In this document: positions 26,201 through 36,903 of the stretch, piece by piece
How the letters are laid out: each line of letters opens with the position of its first letter
Numbering within the stretch: the first letter of the stretch is position 1
DNA from: Diploscapter coronatus
Taxonomy: Eukaryota > Nematoda > Chromadorea > Rhabditida > Rhabditidae
Direction: 5' to 3'
NCBI GenBank assembly: GCA_964036155.1
Contig: OZ038423.1
Span: forward strand, 34,301,249 to 34,365,248
DNA length: 64,000 nucleotides
Notes under the pieces: generated by a model
Seen by the model: only the letters and a program-made list of their open reading frames with translations
The model's database searches: none
Told to the model about the DNA's origin: nothing
Program-made: the position numbers and the translations under genes

Positions 26201-29040
26201 ATACAAATGGAACAATCTCGGTCGATACATTTATTACACTGGTATTCTGAAGTATATTGTTGTGTGAGTTTATGATCTGATTTCAGCGTTTTCAATCTAC
26301 ATTCTGTACATCACATTGTTCACCCTGTTCATCACCTACAGTACAGCTCCCTATCATGTGCCCAGCAACAATGCCACTCACACATTCGTTGACTTGTCTT
26401 ATAAGCTTTGGGAATACGATGCTACCTGCTCTGATGTGGTTGGTTTATTGTATCAGAAATTGATAGAATCCAGATCGCCACTTAAAATTTGCTCTCGATA
26501 TTAATCTTAACCTAATCTAAATCTAAACAGTTAGTATTTTTGTTAGGTTCGTATTTCTGTCCAAACTTAGTTCTCTATGATAGACTTATCTTATTCCCAT
26601 GTGCTATACATGGTTGGAAAGGTAATTTGATGTAGTTGTGCAACGTAAAAAATTGATAATATGCTAATTTGTGGTAAAAACTGTTTCCCTTCTCATATAG
26701 AGACTAATTTTGGATACAAAATTAGAAAATTAATACGCGAAAATATTTTTTTCGAAAAATGCTACGTTCTAACATTCCTTAATCATGCTTCGACTTTTCA
26801 TCTTGTGACGTTGCTAGATTCAGATGCTTTTTCTTATTGTCTCTCCCCAAATTCCTATTTTAGTAATTTGAAAATTCTTCTCATAAATTCATTTTAGTAT
26901 CTGGAACACGACAAACAGGTCCATGTCAAATGGTTGATCGTGATTTTAGCCATCTGCCAACTTTGCAAAGAAGTCAGAACTAATTGAATTAAAATTTGCC
27001 AAACCGGAACTATTTAGGGATTCCAATTTTACAAACGCAGACTGGCCTATTTGTCGATAGAAAATGGGATCGAAATTTTCATCTACATTTCGACGATCTT
27101 CATCGTTTTTGACATTAGTGATTGCTCTCACAGAACTGGAATTCGACTGGTTGCTTTGTCGTGGAAATACTCAAGAAATGAAATAGTTTCAGAATGTACA
27201 ATGGATTTTGGCGGCCGTGTGCTCTTTTGTTGCATGGCTGAATTTGTTGCTGCTCATCAGAAAACTACCCAGATTTGGCATTTATGTCGTCATGTTCTTC
27301 GGTAAAATTCATAACTTGAAAAATATTTCTTTAATTTTTTAGACATCCTATCCACGTTCTCCCGCTTCGTCATAATTTTTGCCTTATTCATATTCGCGTT
27401 CAGTATTAGTTTCTTCATCATGATGCAAAATCGGGTATCTGTTTAAGTTAAAACGGCCATAAATAAAATTCGAAATTTCAGTCAGAATTTTCAAGTCTGA
27501 CAGATTCCATTTTGAAAACTACCGTAATGATGATTGGAGAATTCGAATTTGTCTCGATATTTCACGGGGATACAGCCAATCATTCAGGTATAATGCAACA
27601 GAAACTTGAAAATAACACTAATTTTGACATACAAGATTTCGAGATGACAATGCAAATATCTTCATAGCCAGTTCCTCTATCTTCACTTATATAATAGAAT
27701 CTAAATCTTGTCATTTTATGTCCTGTTTTACAAAGTGTCATCGTTTCCAAATTATCATCCAATGAGAAATTTAGTTGAATATAATTTTTCTAAACTTTAG
27801 AGAGATTGTACGGACCTCCCTGGGCAAAGTCGATCTTCCTTCTGTTCTGCATCGTGATGACGATTCTGCTGATGAATCTGCTGGTCGGTTTGGCTGTCGA
27901 CGACATCAAAGGCGTTCAAGAAGAGGCTGAATTGCAGAGACTGGCCATGATGGTTATTATTTACAACATAAATTAAGACCACAACAATGTGACTGCAATA
28001 TCTACCAAATCACAACATTCTATGTGGAATATATCAAATAAAATCGTACCGAAACATATTGTAGAAGTAGCGTTCCTCCATTCCATCTTGTCGTCACTTT
28101 GAGACTACCATAAATTAGTCAAATATTTAGGTGGATACAGTACTGCAGATAGAGGCATCGATGCCCCCATTCGTTCGTCGACTCAGTCACATCGGCATCT
28201 ACCGATTCTTCCCGAATCAGGACAACTGGTGGAAACGAATCGTTCGCAGATTCGGCTACAGCCCCGCTCAGAAGACTGACATCGATGAGGATCAGTATCT
28301 CGATATTGAGGTATTTTTTAAATTTCATTTTGGAGAATAATGTGATAAAAAATACTCCTCTTTGGCTTTACTTAAACCTCTACTTGCCAAGAATATGCTG
28401 ACTATGAAATAAAGAAAGATCAAAGAATAGTCTGTAAATCCTATAACATCAGTGCACGAGGTATAGGAAAAATAATATTTAGAAAGGGCTGATTAAAGTC
28501 TTTTTCTGGTGCTATTTTATCATGCCCTGTACCATGATATCTTGCGATTTACATGCTGCCAGATTAAAGATAGAATTTTAATCTTAACCTATACATTACT
28601 GGCCAAAATTAGATATACTTTTATATTGATTTTAGCCCCGATTCACCTCATTTATAGTGAGCCAATCCGAATAAAATTCGGCACTTTTATAATATGATAC
28701 CCCCGACATTCCTGTAAAATTTGAAATGATCGGCTTGGCATAAGTAGGTGAACTGGGATTGAAGTCAATTCGAAAGTATATAATTTTGGTCAGCACTGTA
28801 GCATTATTTATCTCAAAATTTCAATAATTGATAATACTATAGTTAGAAATTTGAAAAGAAAAATAGTCTGAATTTTAGGACGAAAAAGGTGAATTGCGCG
28901 ATGATTTTCGCCGACAGGAGAAGGCTATCGATCTGATGCAGAGGAACATCGACATAATCAATGACAAGCAGACCAAGTTGGAGAAAATGCTCGACTTGAT
29001 CATCAAGGAGATGAAGATCCAATACAATGAAACTGACTAA
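14212..29040 (+). CDS. trpa-1: TRPA-type ankyrin-repeat cation channel
   Basis: Calcium-permeable sensory channel of the plasma membrane; TRPA channels sense temperature, chemicals or touch. About 34 exons chain in frame from ATG 14212 to TAA 29038-29040, about 1,200 residues. The N-terminal two thirds are ankyrin repeats (NTPLHYAVRYGHVETVEYLL, GLTSLHIAAKY, MTPLMLAATSNALAAV, NTALHLSCRNG, VLHLAAQKGHVYIVKYLL and others). Six membrane segments follow, from SIYILYITLFTLFITY to FLLFCIVMTILLMNLLVGLA, with the pore loop VMMIGEFEF. A TRP-like helix and a C-terminal coiled coil (IDLMQRNIDIINDKQTKLEK) complete the TRPA layout. Notable: a GC-AG intron (16195-16241), a 35-nt intron (18389-18423), a 5,126-bp intron (19649-24774), and a charged insertion of about 50 residues between repeats in exon 18980-19234. 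Start 14212 is the first in-frame ATG; Met at 14293 is an alternative. It converges on the innexin gene. Confidence 0.95.
15092..15427. mobile_element. 336-bp MITE with about 58-bp terminal inverted repeats in a TRPA intron
   Basis: The left end CTTGAGACGAAATAAAA and the inverse of the right end are identical over the first 17 bases. Similarity then continues with small gaps through CTCCTGTGAGCCTCGGA, about 58 bp on each side. The middle (about 210 bp) is AT-rich and non-coding. This is the structure of a non-autonomous DNA transposon. I could not see a convincing target-site duplication. It lies in the intron between exons 14813-14976 and 15575-15637. Confidence 0.75.
18678..18886. repeat. 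long fold-back repeat (about 90-bp arms) in a TRPA intron
   Basis: The arms begin CCAAGCCCTAAAATTTTTG on the left and CCAGGCCTTAAAGTTTTTGG on the inverted right. They share CACTCCCATGTTAAACATGA and GGTGGCAGACAACGAGAA and meet around 18773 with a loop of only about 15-20 nt. Arm identity is roughly 80-85% by eye. The transcript would fold into one long hairpin. It is either a fold-back MITE or a source of small RNA. Confidence 0.8.
19649..24774 (+). other. 5.1 kb intron of the TRPA gene with strand-asymmetric low-complexity tracts
   Basis: This intron splits ankyrin-repeat codons: exon 19562-19648 ends LHLSCRNG and exon 24775-24860 continues LDQTTLALIKQN in the same phase. It is about 50 times longer than the typical intron here. 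It contains purine-rich tracts (20100-20340) and pyrimidine-rich tracts (22130-23170) that create long ORFs of biased composition. I see no nested gene with splice sites, no tRNA and no transposase. An enhancer or internal promoter role is possible but not shown. Confidence 0.7.
28592..28800. mobile_element. 209-bp MITE with Tc1/mariner-like ends in the last TRPA intron
   Basis: The left end TACATTACTGGCCAAAATTA and the inverted right end TACAGTGCTGACCAAAATTA match at 15-17 of 20 positions. The similarity continues into ATATACTTT on both sides. The interior is non-coding. TA dinucleotides sit at both termini, as expected for Tc1/mariner insertion. It lies between the exon ending near 28312 and the last exon, which starts near 28880. 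Confidence 0.6.
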
Positions 29041-29928
29041 CAGATGTGTACGAAGTTGAAAAGTATCCATTCAATTTCAGAAAATTTTGAGATAGAAAAT
29101 TTCAACTGTAAATTTCAGTTAAGTTAGGTTAAAGCTGAGGTTGGAACATCTCTGCAGACTAAATCTTTCATAAATTGCATTTTATATCTCACGACTCTGA
29201 CAAATGTTTATGAAGCATATTCGAATGACGTTTCTTGTCGTATTTCTATTTCATGTTACTTTCGCTGCCTATGCATTTTAAATTTCAAATATCATTTTGG
29301 TTCTTCTGAAACTGATCCTTATCGCATATTTGTGCTTTATCAAAGATGACAGCTTTATGGATTTTGTATTTTTTGCAATATTTTGATGAATGAGTGGGCT
29401 ATTCTGTGAATTATTATTTTTCGTTTATTAGGAAGAATGATTGTTACATTTTCGAAATAATTGCTTATTTCAGTGCTATGATTTATGGAAAGTGAAAGAT
29501 AAATTCTTCAATTTGGCAGGTATATAATGAAGCAATGACAAAGCGCAAGAAACCCGTTATTATCTTTTGAAAAGTTCTAGGATAGTATGAAAACCAAATG
29601 ACCCGGTTAACTAGGGTTGATTTGTTTTATGTACAACTCATTTCAAAGACGAGCAATGACCTTATTCCTATGGGAAGAATATCACTAATTCACGCGATGA
29701 AGTTAATTTTCATACATATAACCTCTCAAATTAAAATGAACTCCAAGAGATAACAAAATGACTGGGTCTGATCTTCAATATCTGCTTTATCGCAGATAAG
29801 GAATACTACAAGAAAGCCCTTTCGCTTAGCTGCGATTCCGTCATGATCGTCGTCGCGACAGGGTTGCGAATTGTGATGCCACCTCGTGCTGGATATTGAG
29901 CTGGTTGTGACCTAAATTCTTTCCCATG
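29041..29928. other. convergent 3' region between TRPA (+) and innexin (-)
   Basis: Both genes end into this 888-bp stretch, so it should hold two 3' UTRs. It is AT-rich with no supported ORF. Overlapping 3' UTRs are possible but not demonstrable here. Confidence 0.5.
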
Positions 29929-32305
29929 TCATGAAGACTGCATCATGTCATACATTCTCTGCTTGTTCCAGTGATGTTCCTTGATTTCCTCGAATTCTTC
30001 GAACTCTCTCCAGTGTCGTTCTCGGAACTCCTGCCACAGTTCCCTCACAATGTGGACAACTATCAAATCTCCTGCGTGATTTGCCATCATTCGCAAAATG
30101 AAGATCTAAATTTTTCGGTTTTTACGGGTGAAAGAACAATGCTGACATTTTATAGAAGCACGAAATCATAGCTTTCCAAAAAATAATCATATTTAATCAA
30201 AGAAATGATAGTAAAAATCTACCCCGTCTGACTTCAAGAAACTTCCGACGAATCGCTCTAGCAAATGTGGTGCATATGGAATTACTGTATAGACGCGTTC
30301 CATTTGTGGCCCCTAGATTGAAAAACTTACAATTGCATTGGAATCTAAAGAGACACCTTCTTGAACTTTTCTGATCGTTTCATATCGCTGCTGTGTGCAA
30401 TCTGCATGAACTTCAACACGTAATCTGCTTTCTCAGAGGGAATGAACATGCTCATAATCCAGAACATTGTTGAACAACTGAACGTTGAGGATTTTGAATT
30501 TCAAAATCCGAATATCCCAAATTCTGGCAAGATGAAATTCTCACGTTGTGATTGCGCCGAGAAGCAGATACCAGCACCAGAGAAAAGCAAATACTTTTTC
30601 ATTGATGATGTTGATCAGGAGACAGCATTGCACTGTATACCTGAAAATGAATGCAAATGCGGATTCGATCAAAACTAGTTCATAACACACCGGTTAAGAT
30701 TAGCTAAGTATCGAACTTCAAAATCGCAAAGAGTGACTCGAGGAAAATGCCCAGATTCTGTCCAAGGCTTGCCTTGCCATAAATCATGAAGAACCTGCAA
30801 TTTTACGCAATGAAACATAAGCTTCTTCGTAGATGAATTTATCGATTTTCTACTGTTTCTCATGAAAATGGAATAATGATAAGCTTCGTGTCAAATATTC
30901 CTTTTCTTACTTGGAATCCGAAGAATAGATACTCATCCGACTTTAGACAGTAATTCAAAATAATGAATTGCACGACGACGTTGAATGCATATAAAATTTT
31001 CGTGATAGCATAAACAATTGCAACGTAATGACCGGATAGCAGTCTGAAATGAACCGCCATCATAGACATCTATTTTGGGATAAATTATGCCTGTTGCACT
31101 TGATGTATGCCAGCAGACTCTTTTCCTGTCCTGTCGGAGATTGAAGGTCCAAGTTGTCGATGAAGCAACTCGATATTGCTTCAACTGCCTAAAAATCAAA
31201 ATCGTAAAATTGAGCAAAAATAACTCCGATTGATTACTTTATTCCTCTCACTCGGGTCAACCAATGCCTGTGTATCGCATGCAGAATTTATCAGATGTTG
31301 AATATTTAGGCCTAAAGAGTCCATTTTAGTTGTGATTACATCAATGCATCAATGTCCACTACCAGATTGCCAACTCAGCAGTCTCCAGAATATGCAGGGC
31401 AATGAGAACATCAGTGCTTCGGCTATCAGAATAAATGGGACCCATTGATAATACCCAATTTGCTTTTCTGGGTATAAAATTTAAAATGTATTATTTTTTA
31501 GAAATAAAGAAAGTATACCTTCTCTGGCTGTATGGTCATCAGGAATATTCTCATACATTGGAATCCTAAACGATTTCACTTAAATTTTAGAGTGAAAAAA
31601 GTGAAATACCAGTAAGTATTCTGTATCCAACAGTATGATTCGATATATTCTTCCATGCTTTCTCGGGAATGAGGATTCACCCAACACTCCAATGGAGTTC
31701 CGCCGTACTCAAATTTAAACTTCTTAGTATAAAATAGTGTTGGATATCCGTGAAGATCATCATTAATTACAGCGACGGTCAGAAGTTTGGACACACATGA
31801 TTTTACTACCCTTCGTGGATCGAGTTATTTTAAACCTATCATTTGCCCGAAATTTGGCATAACTTGTTGATGGTATCAAGTAGGAATAATATACTAAAAC
31901 TAAAATTTAGCTAAATCTATTCAAAATAGCAGTCTGCTAACGACTTTAAAAGTTACGTGTGTCTAAACCTTTTTTGTCGCTGCTGTATAATTTTGTTGAT
32001 TAACATAGTCCATAAAACCCAAAAGTTTCATTTCTACCTTGGCACTTTATTTATTTTACTCAATTTGCTGCTTTTGGCGAAAAAAAACAATTAGATTTTT
32101 CAATAATTCCCAAAAGAGTTACCTGTTTGGCACTAATCACTAGACAAGCTATTGACAGAATAAGAGGAGTGTAATAATAGTTCAGCCTATCTACAAAATC
32201 ATCATCGCCTCTGAAAACCATTGATTATTATTATACTTCATTTAGAATATACCGTAATGACAAGGCATTCATAAACGTTCTAGCTAGGGTGGCATGGAAG
32301 AACAT
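29929..32305 (-). CDS. innexin gap-junction protein
   Basis: Innexins form invertebrate gap junctions and hemichannels; six to eight subunits make one half-channel. About ten exons on the minus strand run from ATG at 32305 to TGA at 29929-29931. Family landmarks in order: [14 protein letters not shown], first loop with two cysteines ([12 protein letters not shown] and [11 protein letters not shown]), the signature YYQWVPF at the start of TM2, [16 protein letters not shown] (second loop), [20 protein letters not shown] leading to TM4, and [15 protein letters not shown] in the C-terminal domain. The N-terminus before the conserved GDDDFVDRL is [18 protein letters not shown], short as in other innexins. 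An acceptor-like CTTTCAG lies 27 nt upstream of the ATG. The tail is strongly charged (EFREREHWREFEE-like) and ends MMQSS. A small MITE sits in the intron between 31707 and 32123. The paralogue cannot be assigned. Confidence 0.93.
31768..31987. mobile_element. 220-bp MITE with Tc1-like terminal repeats in an innexin intron
   Basis: The left end TACAGCGACGGTCAGAAGTT and the inverted right end TACAGCAGCGACAAAAAAGG share TACAGC, GCGAC and the following GTTTAGACACAC / GTTTGGACACAC block. TA is present at both edges. No coding capacity. It matches the design of the 28592-28800 element but has different sequence. Confidence 0.65.
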
Positions 32306-35300
32306 TTCGCCGCGTGCTGCCACTCCGCTGAAAGTATGATCATGATCAAAACTAGAACAATTATCATGAAGATCAGCTTTTTCTCAGATGGAATAGCATT
32401 AAGCTAAATTAAGCATTGATAAAAAATTTAAAAAATATATATGATAAATTGCATTTATCATGAAGATTGAGTTCTTTCTAGGAGTCATGAAATGATAAAA
32501 TCAGACCCTTGAATTGGCGGGGCGTTAAAGCCCCCTAATATGGCAACTTGGCGAGTGAGAAGAGACACGGTGTCCGGATTTAGTGATAGTCGAGAAAAGG
32601 ACAGGAACAGGAAATGGGTTGAGGTGGGAATGGAATGGAATAGGTGAGATGGCAGTGGTAAGTGGGTTGGGAGGGAAGGGGATGAGGGATGGCTTGAAAG
32701 CTGAAGGACAGAAGTGGCAGCACAAGCAGAAGCAGAAGGAGCTAAGGCTAAGGAGATAAAGAAGCTCGTTGAAGGCAGAATGCACATAGAAGGGGGCGGG
32801 GAGGGGCTTGGGCTACAGAAGATAAGATGTAGTCCATGAAAGCAGAACAACAAGAAGGAGCAGGACGAGAGAATGAGACCAATGACTCGGAAGATGACTA
32901 CATTTGACAGAGACAGAGGATAATGCAACGAACCATTAAAGGGCAAATCTAAAGGAACTCAGAGATCCAACGGTGAAGAAAAAGAGGGATAATTTAGGGA
33001 TAAGCATAAACAGTAAACTTATAAGATAATAAGGTGAAGTAGCTATATAATCGACTAAATAATCTGATTGCATTTTTCGACATGCAGCTTGCACCATTTC
33101 GCAGATTTAGAGCATAAATAGGAAACAGCTGGGTGTCATCGGCAAGAGGACAAGAAAGAAAATATAGCGAAATGCGAGAATGGGTGAATGAAGAGAGAAG
33201 AAGCTATCGCACTATGAAAGCACATATGGATGGGTAGAATAATGAGTTCATAAATAAGTGAGTAAACCTGGCAATCCAGTGTTTGGGAAAATGGTTATTC
33301 TACAATCCATAATCAGATCGGTTTTTTTTTCTCTAAAATTAGGGAGAATATTTCATTGCTTCTAAAAACTCTAACGATCTTCTAGGTTTCTGTTATAAAT
33401 ATCCATGCCATTCTATTTTTCACTACCAGTTTTCATTCTCCCCTTGCCATTATCAGCCCTAAAACAGCTGATTCAATTCTACTCTAATTGCCAATTTACC
33501 CAACAACTTAGTTTTTCTCAAAACTTCAGGTCAGAAAAGCATGCAACTCGAAAATAGTGACACGGCAAAGATGGACATGACTTGATGTGCAATTAAATGA
33601 ACGGAATGAAACAGGAAGAGGAACGAAATAAATTATAAAAGGAAGAAAAACATTAAAATAGCGAAGACATAAGCGGGACAGAGCATAATCAGTACACTTT
33701 TTGGATGTCTGGTTGAAAATTGAGTTGCGTCCAAGCTCAGGTCAGGTAGATACTGCCCTTCTTTCTCTTCCGAGCTGAACGCTCAGACCTCTGGGATTTC
33801 ACTTCACTTTACTTTGTTTCTTCTCCCAGACCCTCCCAAATTTGCCTAGGAAATCAAATATGTGCGAAATGAGAAGAAGGTAAGAAGATGAAGTGGATAA
33901 GTACGAAAGCAGGCAAGTTCGAAATGAAATGAACGGAGATACAATTCCTGATACAAAGACTGAAAGCACTGTTATGAAATATCGAAAGCGAGAAATTAGT
34001 GCAATCACATTTTTCCTTGGCTACAACGCATAAAACGGTAGTATCAAAGAGTATTTCTTCGGAAAACTATTATCGCGCTATGAAGCAAAAATCAAAATAC
34101 AGAATATTTCATAATTATGTTTTTCATTTAAAAAAATAAATACCAATAAACTCGTAAACTGGTCATTATAAATAAAAAAAAAAGCTGCTTCATTTCCAGT
34201 CATCAGAAATTCTTCTCTTTTCTGAATATAAGAAGAGCAATCTTAAAAATTTAGTGAAAAAGCTGATCTCCATAATTAACGAATTTCTACTTCTTGGTAA
34301 CTTACCCTCCTGCCCACATCTATAAAAATTAACTGGATTCGGATTGTGGATTGTAGGAAAAATACCAACGTAACAAGCAGCAAATCGTCGCTAGAAGGAC
34401 TGGACTTTCTGCTCTGATTCAGATTCAGGTTCAGGTTGCAGTTTGCAGCTTGCAGTTGAGCTTCCGATTATGTAAAGCTGCAAGGTAGTCACTCGGTCAG
34501 TCATAAAGGGATAAAGAGATAACGAGGCTCGCAGACAAAGATACAAACTCTTTTACCTAGCTCTATATCTATATCTCCCTATATTCACTGATATCTCTTA
34601 CCTCTTCTCCTTCTTCAGGTAGCAGCCCTCCCTCTATGCCTCGCTTCAGCACTCCGCGTTAATTAGTCCACAACTCGGCTATAAATTCATACTCGCTACG
34701 CACCTGAATAAATTCCAAAACATAACCAAATCGCAAATCATTTCATTTTCGATAGTAGAAAAATTTCCCATGAAAAAACATGGTGATCTCTAAAAGGAAG
34801 CAAAAGAGTTTGCCTTACGCTAAAGAGGAGGAAAAACGAGTAAGGAAATTGAAACATGAGAAGAAAATCTACTTGTCGGGCATAAATGATTCTATTTCAG
34901 GTCCAGGTTCGGATAAAGTAAAGCTACCTACAATTCTCACGTAAAAATATAAGCAAAGAAGATAAGCTATTGATATTTCACATCATTCTCCAAAGCAATC
35001 TCTGCTTATTCAGCTGCATTTTTGCATAATTCAGAGTGATAAATTCAATTCATTTAGCCTGATTATTACGGAGAAAAGCCTAGCTTAGTTATTGAAACAG
35101 AAAATATACGAAGATAGAGGTTGATAATTTGCTCTCCATATAAGTCTGGAATGCGAATCTGCTGTCACATTACTTCAATTTCATTATTCCGTTAGTTGCT
35201 TTAGTCTCCTCTTTCTGAGTTCTTCTTCAATTTCGCTATTGGCTAGTGTTTCTGTTTCTGTTTTTATGCTGTGTTGCTTATTGCTTGTTAGCTGATTAGT

Positions 35301-36903
35301 GCATTGCTATGCATATTCTTATTATACGCGAGGTCTTGTGCATTTGCCTTTGCCTTTGCCTTCCTTTTTCCTATATTCGTTAGCCAAGCCACGCCCATTT
35401 CACTAATAAAGCAACTCGAAAGTACGCAACAATTGGCTGTGGATATGCATTTGACAAGCTATTATTTGGAAACTTTCTGTGAAAAAATTTACTAAATGAT
35501 TGAATTTTCGGAGATTATGATCTAAGACCAAATTAAAATCCGAAAGAATTAGTTATTCTGCATTGGTTTATGAAGACCACCTTATAACTCGTCTATCTAT
35601 GCGAACTTCGGCTTATTGAGTAGCTTGACAATGCATTCAATTCGAGTTTGAAATATATAAGTAATAATGTCCCAAGAGTTTTCTTCATTCCAATATTCAG
35701 GCAAAAACAGCCAGGCAGCAGCATTTACAGTGACTGAGTTCTGACTCGAGTAGTTTTAACGTTTCCATGGATTCTCATCCACATTTTCTCAGTACAAAAT
35801 GCATGATAATCGAGATAATGCTAGGGAAATCCGCTTGAAATACAAATCAGGGATAAATCCTCTTGTAGATGCAAGAAGTCAATGGATGAAGTGTTTGGAT
35901 GACAGATGAGATTGCGACAAGCAAGGGCAGGGCTATAATTATGATGTGCAAAGTGGAGGAGGATGAAAGGGCCCAAGGCAATATCCGAGAAGATTTACGG
36001 ATAAACACGCACAAGCAGACATTCCTACGACAAATTAGAAAATTCAATAACATTCTTGACATCTAATTTAAAATTTATTCAAAATCTACAACAAACGTTG
36101 ACGATATTAGCCCAAAAATGACAAGAGATAGGAATAACGCAGTGCGAAGAGTGAAAATGAATATGTGAGGAGTGCATTGGGGAAAGACTAGAATATCGGT
36201 CGGAAAATTAGATAAAAATTGTCGAGTTTTTATACAAATCAGTATTTTCTAAAAATGTAAGCGGGAATTTTCATCATTTTAGGAAAACAAATTTGTATAA
36301 TAATCTCGATAGATAAAAATAAAACCTAAATGCAGCAGTTTGTATTTCATGAGAGATACAGTAATTCATATAGTTATGTCACCTAGAAAAGAAATTCCAT
36401 CTAAAAGCACCTTCTTGTGTGTTAAGTTGTTGAGATCATTTAGTCATTCAAATACGTAGAATAGTGACTTAGAAATTGAAGAGAATTCACAGCGGTTCGG
36501 TCAAAAATATGCCATTCTGAATGGGGAAATCGAGATCACAAAGTCTCACTGTAGTAAATGAAAAAGGAAGAGAAAGGGAATAAACTCATGAATGCAGAGC
36601 GAATAAGTGAAGTTGTGACAGAAAAATAAGTAAGTGGCAGTTCACGAACAGACAAATGAGGATCAACACAGGGAAATTGTGCAATAATTTAGGGGAAATA
36701 TCGAAAATGGCACAGGGCCGATTGAGTAACCTAATAAAATTTGAATAAAGTATAATAATCCTACGTATTTCGTAAAAGTAAACAAGGAAAAATCGTCGAG
36801 AGTTTCGGATAAAAATGATTCTCCGCGCATTATGAATAGGAAATAGTGTATTTCAAGTAATATACCGTAAATCCAAATGCATAAAATGATGCATTGACAA
36901 TAA
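32306..36903. other. 4.6 kb gene-poor stretch between innexin and ELKS
   Basis: No exon chain is visible on either strand. The stretch 32480-32930 is purine-rich and gives a long Ser/Pro/Phe-rich antisense ORF of low complexity. Short local repeats occur at 34420-34460 (CAGGTT / GCAGTT units) and at 35341-35360 (TTTGCC units). It contains the upstream region of the innexin gene and the 3' flank of ELKS. Unusually long for this compact region. Confidence 0.5.

Noticed and set aside
29971..30678. Two + strand ORFs (66 and 78 codons)
   Set aside because: Antisense shadows of innexin exons on the minus strand, which carry the real homology.
32485..32946. 153-codon ORF on the minus strand upstream of the innexin gene
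   Set aside because: Product of a purine-rich tract; Ser/Pro/Phe repeats in two frames at once and no recognisable motif.
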